Of a DNA stretch of 49,855 nucleotides, positions 18,310-26,382 are shown one piece after another. This DNA is from Clostridium frigoris (GTDB lineage Bacteria; Bacillota; Clostridia; Clostridiales; Clostridiaceae). The notes under the pieces were generated by a model, which had not been told where the DNA came from, searched no databases, and worked only from the letters and a program-made list of their open reading frames with translations. Numbering within the stretch: position 1 is the first letter of the stretch; every line of letters begins with the position of its first letter. The position numbers were made by a program, and so were the translations under genes. Location of the stretch: contig NZ_JAHLDV010000023.1 of assembly GCF_018861865.1 (NCBI RefSeq), forward strand, positions 1-49,855, in the 5' to 3' direction.

Positions 18310-19245
18310 ATGAAAATTTTAGGTGTTTCAGGTGGAAGAAAAGATGGTAATAATGATTCTATGTGTAAAGAAGCTTTGATGGCTGCAAAAGAAATGGGTG
18401 CAGAGGTTGAATTTATTCATTTATTAGATTTGGATATAAAATATTGTATTGGGTGCACAGCATGTGTTGGCTCACTTATGACAGGGAAAGGAAATATGTG
18501 TGTACTAAAAGATGATTTTGATTGGTTACTAGATAAGATGCTGGATGCAGATGGAATAATTTTTGCAAATCCGATTTTTTGCAAAGGTGCTCCAAGTTTA
18601 TTCCTTACAATTAGAGACCGTTTCGGCCCAAGAATGGATAGAGGTAATAATGTTATCGCAACTAAATTGGCACAGGCAACAGGAGGTAAAGCTCCAGATC
18701 CAAGAATATTAAAAGATAAAGTGGTCTCTTATATAGGGTTTGGTGGTTCAGACTGGGTTACAAGATTTCAATGTGACTGCGCAATACAAGCTTTAACTCC
18801 TATGTGGAAAGTTATAGATAACGAAGTATTTCCTTGGTCTACAGGCATTATTATAGATAATGCTAAAGTAGCACGTGTACATGAGATAGGTATGAATCTT
18901 GCAACAGCTGCAAAAGACATTACAAATGCTTCTTATAAAGGAGAAGAAGGAGTTTGTCCACATTGCCATAGCAGAAACTTCTATTTAGATAAAGACTCTA
19001 CACATGCAATTTGCTGTATGTGTGGTATTGAAGGTGATGTTAAAATTGTAGAGGGTAAAGTAAGATTTGAATTCCCCGATGAGCAATTAGAACACGCTCA
19101 TGATACTTTATCCGGAAAACTTATTCATGTAGAGGATATCAAAAAAACTGTTGCCATAAGCATGGAATTAAAAAAATCAGATGATTATAAAAAACGTTTA
19201 GAAAACTACAAGAAATTTATTGTGGCAACTAAACCAGGAAAATAA
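18310..19245 (+). CDS. Flavodoxin-fold NAD(P)H-dependent oxidoreductase with two cysteine clusters
   Basis: 311 residues from ATG 18310, which has CGGAGG 8 nt upstream. Residues 1-140 are a flavodoxin-like FMN_red domain (ILGVSGGRKDGNND binds the FMN phosphate; GIIFANPIFCKGAPSLF). After CIGC-TAC (Cys46, 49, 52) and Cys64 the pattern recalls iron-sulfur flavoproteins, though the last gap is longer than usual. The C-terminal part has CPHCHSRN (216, 219) and CCMCG (235-238), a zinc-ribbon or rubredoxin-like four-cysteine site. The protein is probably a cytosolic electron-transfer flavoprotein; donor and acceptor are unknown. The HxlR regulator that follows may control it. Confidence 0.82.
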   Translation: MKILGVSGGRKDGNNDSMCKEALMAAKEMGAEVEFIHLLDLDIKYCIGCTACVGSLMTGKGNMCVLKDDFDWLLDKMLDADGIIFANPIFCKGAPSLFLTIRDRFGPRMDRGNNVIATKLAQATGGKAPDPRILKDKVVSYIGFGGSDWVTRFQCDCAIQALTPMWKVIDNEVFPWSTGIIIDNAKVARVHEIGMNLATAAKDITNASYKGEEGVCPHCHSRNFYLDKDSTHAICCMCGIEGDVKIVEGKVRFEFPDEQLEHAHDTLSGKLIHVEDIKKTVAISMELKKSDDYKKRLENYKKFIVATKPGK

Positions 19246-19309
19246 AATATATTTTTATCTACTGTTAAAATAGGTTATAATTTCCAGCTTATAACTGCCA
19301 TTATGAAAA

Positions 19310-19338
19310 TTGCTTTCACTAGTACCTTCGTATATAAT
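19310..19338 (+). promoter_or_regulatory. Sigma-A promoter of the hxlR-type gene
   Basis: TTGCTT (19310-19315), 17 nt, TATAAT (19333-19338), followed by AAGGAAGTGAT as ribosome site for ATG 19361. Confidence 0.75.
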
Positions 19339-19360
19339 TATGATACAAGGAAGTGATGTT

Positions 19361-19726
19361 ATGCCCGCAGATAGACTAAATAAAGTTAGTTGTAGTTCTT
19401 ATAGATGTGAAATTGAAGTTACTTTAGAGATTTTAAGTGGTAAATGGAAAGCTCTTATTATTTGGAATCTTAACATACATAAAGTTATAAGATATAATGA
19501 ACTTAAAAGATTAATTTCAGGAATAACCCAAAAAATGTTAAGTCAACAATTAAAATATTTAGAACAAAATGGGCTAGTCCATAGGACTGTTTATTCTCAA
19601 GTACCTCCTATGGTTGAATATTCACTTACTAAAATGGCAGAAGATTTAATTCCTATTTTGGAAGCAATGGATATATGGGGAAAATATTTTGTAGATAATT
19701 ACAATAACCCAGATCATACATCTTAA
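19361..19726 (+). CDS. HxlR-family winged-helix regulator
   Basis: 121 residues from ATG 19361 (ribosome site AAGGAAG 10 nt upstream); a start 17 codons earlier would overlap the promoter -35. The HxlR domain is complete: CEIEVTLEILSGKWKALII, RYNELKRLISGITQKML, the wing ENGLVHRTVYSQVPPMVEYSLT and GKYF at the end. HxlR proteins usually respond to thiol or electrophile stress or to aldehydes and control neighbouring oxidoreductases. The flavoprotein gene upstream and the iron ADH gene downstream (opposite strand) are both suitable targets. It carries two cysteines near the N-terminus (SCSSYRCE) that may act as the sensor, as in YodB/HypR-like members; this role is inferred. Confidence 0.92.
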   Translation: MPADRLNKVSCSSYRCEIEVTLEILSGKWKALIIWNLNIHKVIRYNELKRLISGITQKMLSQQLKYLEQNGLVHRTVYSQVPPMVEYSLTKMAEDLIPILEAMDIWGKYFVDNYNNPDHTS

Positions 19727-19750
19727 AATCTATTGTTGATATAAAAAACA

Positions 19751-19788
19751 AAAGGGTATAGCTAATTATTAATTAGCTATACCCTTTT
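19751..19788. terminator. Bidirectional terminator between hxlR-type gene and ADH
   Basis: A 17-bp perfect stem (aaagggtatagctaatt at 19751-19767 with its complement from 19771) and A/T tracts on both sides, between two converging genes. Confidence 0.92.
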
Positions 19789-19795
19789 TATGTAT

Positions 19796-20968
19796 TTAGA
19801 AGTTTACTTGTGTTCCATAATAAGTAGCTTCAAATAGTTTCTTCATTTCTTCTACAGATATTTCTCTTGGATTCGTACCTGTACATGCATCAGATACTGC
19901 TGTCCTAGAAATTTCATCTAAGTTAGACTTGAAGTCCTCTTCTAATACTCCAAATTCTTTTAAAGTAGCAGGCATATTCATAGAAACTCTAAAATCTATA
20001 ACAAGTTGAATTAATGATTGAACTAATTCATCTGTTGTTTCCCCTTTTAATCCTAATCGCTTAGATATATCAGCATAAGCAACTGCAGCACTAGCTGTTT
20101 TAGCATTAAACTGTATCACAGATGATAAATATATTGCATTTGCACATCCATGAGGTATGTTAAATATTTTTCCAGTTTTATGAGACATTGAATGAACTAT
20201 TCCAAGTATTGCATTTGAGAATGCCATTCCAGCTAAACATTGAGATATATGCATATCTTTTCTAGCTTGTTCTTCTCCTTCAAACGATTTAATTAAAGTA
20301 TCAACAGTCATTTCTATTGATTTCATAGCTACTGCATCAGTTATTGGGTTTTTAGCTTTTGAAACATAAGCTTCAAATGCGTGACTTAGAGCATCCATTC
20401 CAGTATTTGCAACTAATGTTTTTGTCATGCTCTGTACTAGATTAGTATCAACTATAGCAATATCTGGAGTTATGTTATAGTCTGCAATTGGATATTTAAC
20501 ACCTGTTTCATTATCGGTTATTACAGAAAATGAAGTAACTTCTGTACCTGTACCACTTGTTGTAGATATAGCTATAAATTTAGCCTTTTGTCTAAGCTCT
20601 GGTAAGTTAAATGGTTTAGCTGCCTCTTCGAAAGTGAATTCTGGATGCTCATAAAATATCCACATCGCTTTAGCCGCATCTATTGATGACCCACCACCAA
20701 TACCAATTATTACATCAGGATTAAAATTGTTCATAGCGAGAACACCGCTCATAACTGTTTTAACTGAGGGATCATTTTCAACTCCTGAAAATATTGAAGT
20801 TTCAATATTAGCTTGTTTCAATAATTCTTGTATTTTTGTAACAGTTCCATCTTTTATTAATCTTTGAGAACCAATAACCAGCATTGCCTTAGTTCCTTTT
20901 ACTGATTTTAAATGATCCATTGCGTTATCACCAAAATAAATATCTCTAGGTATAGTAAATCTTTGCAT
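19796..20968 (-). CDS. Iron-containing alcohol dehydrogenase (butanol dehydrogenase-like)
   Basis: 390 residues, cytosolic. Reduces aldehydes to alcohols with NAD(P)H. The nucleotide loop is IGIGGGSSIDAAKAMW (88-103), followed by STTSGTGTEVT (135-145). The metal ligands fit the family spacing exactly: Asp192, His196 (MDALSHAFEAY), His259 and His273 (VHSMSHKTG, NIPHGCANA). Overall pattern, including the end MKKLFEATYYGTQVNF, resembles NADPH-dependent ADH1 of solventogenic clostridia, which makes butanol and ethanol. The exact alcohol is not certain. CTCC-rich ribosome site (AAGGAGGAAC on the minus strand) before ATG. Monocistronic. Confidence 0.93.
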   Translation of the reverse strand: MQRFTIPRDIYFGDNAMDHLKSVKGTKAMLVIGSQRLIKDGTVTKIQELLKQANIETSIFSGVENDPSVKTVMSGVLAMNNFNPDVIIGIGGGSSIDAAKAMWIFYEHPEFTFEEAAKPFNLPELRQKAKFIAISTTSGTGTEVTSFSVITDNETGVKYPIADYNITPDIAIVDTNLVQSMTKTLVANTGMDALSHAFEAYVSKAKNPITDAVAMKSIEMTVDTLIKSFEGEEQARKDMHISQCLAGMAFSNAILGIVHSMSHKTGKIFNIPHGCANAIYLSSVIQFNAKTASAAVAYADISKRLGLKGETTDELVQSLIQLVIDFRVSMNMPATLKEFGVLEEDFKSNLDEISRTAVSDACTGTNPREISVEEMKKLFEATYYGTQVNF

Positions 20969-21282
20969 TTGTAGTTCCTCCTTTGAATAATTGCTTGCTT
21001 TTAATTATTAATAAATTTATTATTAAAATTTTCTTCTTTCTTTAATGCCTCGGTATGAGCCTTAGTATAAACCTATTAAGTTCATAAAAAAAGAAGCCAC
21101 TTTTCGGTATGGCAGTTACTAAAAGGTAGGAAATGGGACAACATCAAATTTCATTATGCTCAATAGTTTTACCATTAAAGTTTGCTATCACAATAATACC
21201 TATAAAAATAACCCATTGCTTTACTTTTGAAGTTTACAAGTGTTAATATTAATTAAACTAAAAAAATGGAGGTTACATAAAT
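20969..21282. other. Gene-free gap with HxlR-like half-site sequences
   Basis: 314 nt between divergent ADH and RpiB-like genes. I see no frame of note. tcggtatg occurs twice (near 21050 and 21106), and gttactaaaaggtag near 21114 resembles the TTACTnnn...AGTAA style of HxlR/YodB sites. No clear promoter hexamers were found for either gene. Confidence 0.3.
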
Positions 21283-21753
21283 ATGAAAATTGCTATTGCA
21301 AGTGATCATTCTGGATTTTCTTTAAAAAAAGAGGTAAAGATATTTTTAGAAGCAGAAGGATATGAGGTTCAAGATTATGGAACATATAATGAAGAATCCA
21401 GTGATTTATCAGATTTTGTTTATCCTGCAGCCTTAGCTGTTGCACGCGGTAAAGCTGATAGAGGGATTTTTATTGACGGAGTTGGATACGGAAGTGCCTT
21501 AATTGCTAACAAAATATATGGTTTATATGCTGCTGTTTGTCAAGATCCATTCTGTGCAAAATTAGCACGTTTACACTCTAATACAAATGTCCTTTGTATT
21601 GGTGCAAAAATAATTGGTTCAGGGATAGCACTTGATATCGTGAATACATGGTTAACTACAGATTTTCTTGTTGATACTAAAAAATATAAATTGCGAGTGG
21701 ACAAAATAAACGAAATCTCTGAAAAGCATTTGAAAAAGCTCTCTGACATATAA
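21283..21753 (+). CDS. RpiB/LacA/LacB-family sugar-phosphate isomerase with Asp at the catalytic-Cys position
   Basis: 156 residues, ATG after TGGAGG. Family members interconvert aldose and ketose phosphates (ribose 5-phosphate, galactose 6-phosphate, tetrose phosphates). Present features: ASDHSGF (Asp8, His9), the phosphate loop GVGYGSALIANK, RLHSNTNVLCIGAK with His98. In RpiB of Escherichia coli the base is Cys66 in ICGTGVG; here the aligned residue is Asp65 (IDGVGYG). Some relatives use an acidic residue instead of Cys, so a different substrate, such as a four-carbon sugar phosphate, is possible. No sugar pathway neighbours lie next to it. Confidence 0.88.
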   Translation: MKIAIASDHSGFSLKKEVKIFLEAEGYEVQDYGTYNEESSDLSDFVYPAALAVARGKADRGIFIDGVGYGSALIANKIYGLYAAVCQDPFCAKLARLHSNTNVLCIGAKIIGSGIALDIVNTWLTTDFLVDTKKYKLRVDKINEISEKHLKKLSDI

Positions 21754-21781
21754 CATAGCCGTAAATTTATCTTATTGTCCA

Positions 21782-21799
21782 ACCTATTGTACAATAGGT
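21782..21799. repeat. Perfect 18-bp palindrome
   Basis: acctattgtacaataggt is its own reverse complement. It lies 28 nt after the RpiB-like stop and directly before repeat copy 1. It may be an operator-like site or part of a 3' structure; nothing in the window repeats it. Confidence 0.5.
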
Positions 21800-21801
21800 A
21801 T

Positions 21802-21888
21802 AAGGAGTAGTTCACTAAAAGTGAACTACTCCTTATTTTTTTTACATAAGTGCTCTTAATTTTCCAAGTGCTTGCTTGTTGCAAAATA
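21802..21888 (+). repeat. Hairpin-plus-tail repeat, copy 1
   Basis: The hairpin has a 15-bp perfect stem (aaggagtagttcact, loop aaa, then the complement; 21802-21834), a T tract, then a tail acataagtgctcttaa... to about 21880. The hairpin is identical in copies 2 (27290) and 3 (32248). On the minus strand the tail reads as a peptide end KQALGKLRALM and TAA directly before the hairpin. It could terminate rpiB-like transcription here. Confidence 0.9.
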
Positions 21889-21931
21889 CTAATTCACAGA
21901 ATATAACATCTTTTTTATTAATAGAAACGTT

Positions 21932-23017
21932 TTATATTGACACCCTTTTTCTGCCCTTAATCTCTGCAGCAATAAAAATAATTAAAGGTATTATGACTTC
22001 AAATGCGAATGAATAATATGACAATACATTTGAAATCCAGAAGTACATTTCCATGGTGCTTTTGAAAACAAAAATAGAAAAGCTTAACATTAGAAGAGTT
22101 ACAGGTGTTGCAATAAATTTATAATCATTAAAAACAAAAACCTTTGAAATTCCATTGCAAACTGCAAAAATACATATACTTATTTTAATAAATGCACACA
22201 CTAAAAATACAATCATTACTGTCAGTTCAAGTCTTTCAAGTAAACCTAGTTTAATAAGGCTTACTGCCATGGTAGACTGAAAATATAATCCATTCACAGT
22301 TTCACTACCTAATACTAAAAGATTTCTTAATGTTGTTAAAAGTATAAGCCCTCCACCTATGAATAAGCCTACCATAAATGTTTTTTTATAATTTTTCACT
22401 TTAGTTATATTTGAAAATACCATTGTAAAAATTACGGTTTGACCAAATGGAAAAGTAAAACTTGCTAAAGCACCTTTTAACACTGGCGCTACACCACTAC
22501 TAAGTATTGGTTTTAATCTACTAATATCCATTTGAGAAATTGATAATACAGGCACAATTATAACTATTAGAATTACAACCCAACTGAAGAACTCAGCCCA
22601 CCTTCCTAAGACTTCAATACCCGCTTTTAAACTCCATATAAGCAGTATGGTAAAAAAGATCATTGGCAATAACACTGGTGTATTAGAAAACACCATTATA
22701 TTAGTAAATTCAGATAGAACTCTAAGAACTAAGGTACCCGTATGGAAGGCAAACCATATCATTATTATACTTATTATTTTCCCTATAAACTTTCCCATAA
22801 CGATTTGAAGTATATCAAATAAATCTTTTCCAGGATATAAAGATAAAATTTTAGAGTACATGAGCAACACTATGATAGACCATGAGAAAGCAATTATTAT
22901 TGCAATCCAAGAATCTTGTTTTGCCTGATTTCCCGCTCCTATCAAAAGCGAATTTCCAAGTATGAAAAGTATTATTAATATAATTGCTTGTCTTTCGGAA
23001 ATAGCTTCATTTTTCAT
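21932..23017 (-). CDS. Spore germination permease, GerAB/ArcD/ProY family
   Basis: 361 residues from ATG 23017, preceded by GGGAGGT. An all-alpha membrane protein with about ten segments; the start SERQAIILIILFILGNSLLI and FPFGQTVIFTMVFSNI are typical of the GerAB B-subunit of nutrient germinant receptors (APC superfamily). Normally a GerA-type and a GerC lipoprotein subunit are encoded next to it; neither is here, so it is an orphan B subunit. It could work with A and C subunits from another locus. It supports a spore-forming host. Confidence 0.9.
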   Translation of the reverse strand: MKNEAISERQAIILIILFILGNSLLIGAGNQAKQDSWIAIIIAFSWSIIVLLMYSKILSLYPGKDLFDILQIVMGKFIGKIISIIMIWFAFHTGTLVLRVLSEFTNIMVFSNTPVLLPMIFFTILLIWSLKAGIEVLGRWAEFFSWVVILIVIIVPVLSISQMDISRLKPILSSGVAPVLKGALASFTFPFGQTVIFTMVFSNITKVKNYKKTFMVGLFIGGGLILLTTLRNLLVLGSETVNGLYFQSTMAVSLIKLGLLERLELTVMIVFLVCAFIKISICIFAVCNGISKVFVFNDYKFIATPVTLLMLSFSIFVFKSTMEMYFWISNVLSYYSFAFEVIIPLIIFIAAEIKGRKRVSI

Positions 23018-23098
23018 TTTTACCTCCCACACCATTTACTGTAATTAACCATGTAGATTATATTTTATCCAATTTAAACATATCCTACTCTTATATTA

Positions 23099-23174
23099 CA
23101 AATATCTTAATTCAGATGAATGTGAAATAACTCTTATTGATAGAGTTAAAAAGCTAAAAAAGTAGGTATGAAGT
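23099..23174 (+). pseudogene. Relic of a second copy of the HAD phosphatase gene, with internal deletion
   Basis: 23100-23150 matches the intact HAD gene around 6966-7016 in 46 of 51 positions by my count (peptide KYLNSDECEITLIDRVK against KYLNSDECDITLIDGVK). Immediately after, 23153-23174 matches 7263-7284 in 21 of 22 (AKKAGMK region). About 245 nt in between and both ends are missing. Clear evidence of a former paralogue in this gap. Confidence 0.85.
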
Positions 23175-23175
23175 T

Positions 23176-23208
23176 ACCTAAAGAAAACTAAATATATAAT
23201 AGATAAAT
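23176..23208. repeat. 33-bp dispersed repeat, copy A
   Basis: Begins acctaaagaaaactaaa and ends taatagataaat; identical except for one base to 30933-30965. It directly follows the HAD relic, so it may be the old 3' flank of that gene family. Confidence 0.8.
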
Positions 23209-23229
23209 GTTGCTAAGAAATTCTTAACT

Positions 23230-24414
23230 TTAATCATAGTCACTAATATTAAGTATTGATTCATCTTCAAAAAATGTATTTGTATTATAAAGCATTAAAA
23301 CATTAGTGACATTGTAGTCTTTAATTAAAGTATTTATATTATCTGAGTAGTATCTTAAATCGACAACTATTATATCACTAAAATGAGAAGTTAAAAAAGG
23401 TATAAAACAGTTAGCATATGAATCCTTTATAACTAAGAGCTTTTTACTACTCTCACTCATAGTACTTATCTTTATAATAGGATGATTTCCACCTAAAAAT
23501 ATAGAGTATTTATCTTTAGTATTTAAACTACTGGGATTATATAAACTGACGCATTTTCTTTTCTCTTCTAGGTAATTTACTAATACATCTTCGTGTTCTC
23601 TAGGTAAATATACATTTATTGTGTCACTATCAACATTTGTAACTCCAGCTTTTGAATAAAGAGTTCCATAAAATTCATTGCTGACTTTTTTAATATCATA
23701 ATTATTTGCATCTTTTGGTGTTAACCCTGAGCTTTTACAAAATTCTAAATATGCATAATATGCTCCCTGTGTTGTCCAATGGTGATCAGTTTTATAATAT
23801 ATGTACTTATTTTTGTTCTTATTTAGTGTATCAAAAACACTTATTGTTTTTACTGATTTATTTAATCCAGAATAAAATTTATTTATATATTCAGATTGAT
23901 TCTCTACTGGAGCAAACTCTGGTAATTTATCTTCTAATACTTTTATTTTATTTGGAACTAACATAATATATTTATTCAATTTTTTATTTTCATTACTAAA
24001 ATCATTTATAGCTTTCACTTTCTCATCAAAGGCCTCTTCATAAGGCTTCTTGAACTTAGCTATTAAATATTTGTCTTTGCCTAGATATACATCATTATTT
24101 TCCTTTTTACCAGCAAGTATTTCTGATCTTGACTTTGCATTTATCCAAAAGTTTCTTATTATAAATTGATCCGCAATATACTTTTCATATTTTGATGTAA
24201 ATTTGTTGTATAGTAAATTATCTACTGATAATTTAGGTTTACTTTTAAGGTTCCTATTTTCCTGAGAAGAAAACTTCTTGTCTGGAACTATAACATTTAA
24301 TAACATTACACTAAATATAAAAAATAAAAACATTAAAGTTAAAGATTTTATATATATATTATTATATTTTTTCCTTGTGCTATTATATTTTTTCCTTGTG
24401 CTATTATATTTCAT
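23230..24414 (-). CDS. DHHW-family protein (AlgJ/AlgX-like SGNH fold), membrane anchored
   Basis: 394 residues from ATG 24414, with AAGGATGATG as ribosome site (upstream ATGs overlap it). An N-terminal membrane anchor (LMFLFFIFSVMLLNVIV) places the body outside the cell. The DHHW motif at KTDHHWTTQGAYYAY and the Ser in VIKDSYANCF complete the SGNH-like catalytic set used in O-acetylation of surface polysaccharides. The N-terminus contains a tandem 7-residue repeat (KYNSTRK twice). It is the last gene of the SGNH-DUF4358-MBOAT-DHHW unit, 21 nt after the MBOAT stop. The polymer modified is unknown. Confidence 0.88.
   Translation of the reverse strand: MKYNSTRKKYNSTRKKYNNIYIKSLTLMFLFFIFSVMLLNVIVPDKKFSSQENRNLKSKPKLSVDNLLYNKFTSKYEKYIADQFIIRNFWINAKSRSEILAGKKENNDVYLGKDKYLIAKFKKPYEEAFDEKVKAINDFSNENKKLNKYIMLVPNKIKVLEDKLPEFAPVENQSEYINKFYSGLNKSVKTISVFDTLNKNKNKYIYYKTDHHWTTQGAYYAYLEFCKSSGLTPKDANNYDIKKVSNEFYGTLYSKAGVTNVDSDTINVYLPREHEDVLVNYLEEKRKCVSLYNPSSLNTKDKYSIFLGGNHPIIKISTMSESSKKLLVIKDSYANCFIPFLTSHFSDIIVVDLRYYSDNINTLIKDYNVTNVLMLYNTNTFFEDESILNISDYD
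24361..24411. repeat. 21-bp tandem repeat inside the DHHW gene
   Basis: Two perfect 21-bp units (24361-24381 and 24382-24402; core attttttccttgtgct) and a partial third, in frame, encoding KYNSTRK units at the N-terminus before the membrane anchor. Length change by slippage would keep the frame. Confidence 0.85.
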
Positions 24415-24435
24415 ATTTATCATCATCCTTTTTAT

Positions 24436-25842
24436 CTAAAATCTAAAGTACAAGAATGGGTTAAAGCTCTGATTTACAAGGTATGCTGTAGATAAAAACA
24501 ATATAAAAATACGACTTACCGCCATCGCTATAGCACCTCTTGCATTAAAGTGACTTTTAATCTTTTTATGAAAATTATATATAATTGGTGTTGCACAAAG
24601 TATTGCTATTAAAAACAAGATGAAGTTTTCATGAAAATAATATTTAGTAGCACTGTCTATAAAGACATTTCCGCTAAGTCCAAACATTAATTTTATATAA
24701 TTTAATGCATCACTTAAGTTATTACTATTGAAAAATACCCAGCCAACTATAACAATTATCATAGTATATAAATTTGGAATACACCTAGGAAGTATATTTA
24801 ACAGCTTTCCCCAAAAAAACTTCTCGCAAGCTATAAAAAAGCCGAAATATAATCCCCAAAATATAAAATTCCAACTGGCCCCATGCCATAGTCCAGTTAT
24901 AAACCATACTACAAATAAATTTCTAAGTTGCTTTATTAAAGAAACCCTATTACCACCTAAAGGGATATAAAGATATTCTTTAAACCAACTTCCGAGGGAT
25001 ATATGCCATCTTCTCCAAAATTCAGTTACACTTTTAGATATGTATGGATAGTTAAAGTTATCAATAAATTCGAAACCAAACATTTTTCCAAGACCTATTG
25101 CCATATCAGAATATCCACTAAAATCAAAATAAATTTGAAATGTAAACGCCACTATTCCAATCCAAGCTGAAATTACAGATACTCTTGAAACTTCAGTTGC
25201 TTTTATGATTGTCCAAACCATTCCTATGTTGTTAGCAATCAACACCTTCTTGCCAAGACCTATTATAAATCTATCTATACCTTGTGAAAATTGATTAATA
25301 TTTTCTTTTCTATTTTTTAATTGAAGGAATATATCATTGTATTGTACTATGGGTCCAGCCACTAGCTGTGGAAACATAGTTACATATGCTCCAAAATCTA
25401 TAATGTTTTTTTGAACTTTAACTTTGTTTAGATAAACATCGACTACATAAGATATAATTTGAAATGTATAGAATGATATACCCACCGGTAAAGCAAGCTT
25501 TTCAAAATATATATTTAGTCCAAATAGTGCATTAATATTGTTAATTATAAAACCTAAATACTTAAAAAATGCCAACATTCCTAAATCAGTCACAAGTGTG
25601 ACTACAAATATTTTTTTTGAAAGCTTCTTACGTTTTCTATATTTATATATAAATAAAGTGCTTAAATAGTTGAAAATAATACAGAAAATCATAAGGCTTA
25701 TGTATATTGGTTCACCCCATCCATAAAATATAAGGCTCATAACTAAGAGAATTAAATTTCTTCTTTTTTTGGGCGAAATAAAATATATGGCAAGGGTTAA
25801 TGGTAAGAATATAAAAATAAATATTAAGCTGCTAAAAACCAC
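24436..25842 (-). CDS. MBOAT-family O-acyltransferase (AlgI/DltB-like)
   Basis: 468 residues, integral membrane protein that moves acyl groups across the membrane to an extracellular polymer. Family signatures: FYGWGEPIYI near the N-terminus, LPVGISFYTFQIISYVVDVY (about 120-140), FPQLVAGPIVQY, YFDFSGYSDMAIGLGKM, NFNYPYISKSVTEFWRRWHI, and TGLWHGASWNFIFWG with the catalytic His. All are conserved, so it should be active. Starts 31 nt after the DUF4358 gene and is followed by the DHHW partner. Together they resemble alginate or peptidoglycan/cell-wall polymer acetylation machines; the polymer is not identified by the window. Confidence 0.94.
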   Translation of the reverse strand: MVFSSLIFIFIFLPLTLAIYFISPKKRRNLILLVMSLIFYGWGEPIYISLMIFCIIFNYLSTLFIYKYRKRKKLSKKIFVVTLVTDLGMLAFFKYLGFIINNINALFGLNIYFEKLALPVGISFYTFQIISYVVDVYLNKVKVQKNIIDFGAYVTMFPQLVAGPIVQYNDIFLQLKNRKENINQFSQGIDRFIIGLGKKVLIANNIGMVWTIIKATEVSRVSVISAWIGIVAFTFQIYFDFSGYSDMAIGLGKMFGFEFIDNFNYPYISKSVTEFWRRWHISLGSWFKEYLYIPLGGNRVSLIKQLRNLFVVWFITGLWHGASWNFIFWGLYFGFFIACEKFFWGKLLNILPRCIPNLYTMIIVIVGWVFFNSNNLSDALNYIKLMFGLSGNVFIDSATKYYFHENFILFLIAILCATPIIYNFHKKIKSHFNARGAIAMAVSRIFILFLSTAYLVNQSFNPFLYFRF

Positions 25843-25872
25843 TTATAGTCCCTCCGCTTCATGTTACCTTTT

Positions 25873-26358
25873 TTATTTAAAGCTGTCATTAACAACTTTT
25901 GTTATTTCATCTTCATCTTTTGATACAATTAATATAAGGCAATTTCCTTTTATTTTCAAAGTACGGTTTTCTAAAAACTCATATTGATTAGGACTATATT
26001 CTTTAAAACTATTGGATTGATTCTCAATTGTATTATCAAGATTTTCTAATAACCCATCCATATCGTCTTCACTTTTAACTTTTAATATAAGTATTTGATT
26101 TGCCTCCATATTGCTTTTGGGAGCATACAAAACAAAATCATCCAATCCCTTAGTGTTTATTGAATAAATTTTTTTAAGATTAGTTTTATTGCCCTTCTTC
26201 ATTGCTGATAAATCTGTAACCTTTTGAATATCGGCTATTATTTCACTAATTTCAGGACTTTTAGGTCTAATGAAAGCACATCCTTGGAATACAATGCTAA
26301 TACTAATAAACAAACTTAAAATCAATATCTTCTTTTGTATTTTATTAAACATCTTCAT
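25873..26358 (-). CDS. DUF4358-type lipoprotein
   Basis: 161 residues from ATG 26358 after AAGGATGATG. A signal sequence (KKILILSLFISISIVFQGC) ends in a lipobox, FQGC-A, so it should be lipid-anchored outside the membrane. The rest is a small alpha/beta domain of the DUF4358 type (VLYAPKSNMEANQILILKVK; NRTLKIKGNCLILIVSKDED), a family of unknown function common in Firmicutes next to MBOAT and DHHW genes. Genes on both sides in the same orientation point to a role in the same polymer acylation process. Confidence 0.8.
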   Translation of the reverse strand: MKMFNKIQKKILILSLFISISIVFQGCAFIRPKSPEISEIIADIQKVTDLSAMKKGNKTNLKKIYSINTKGLDDFVLYAPKSNMEANQILILKVKSEDDMDGLLENLDNTIENQSNSFKEYSPNQYEFLENRTLKIKGNCLILIVSKDEDEITKVVNDSFK

Positions 26359-26382
26359 ATTCATCATCCTTATTACTTAATA

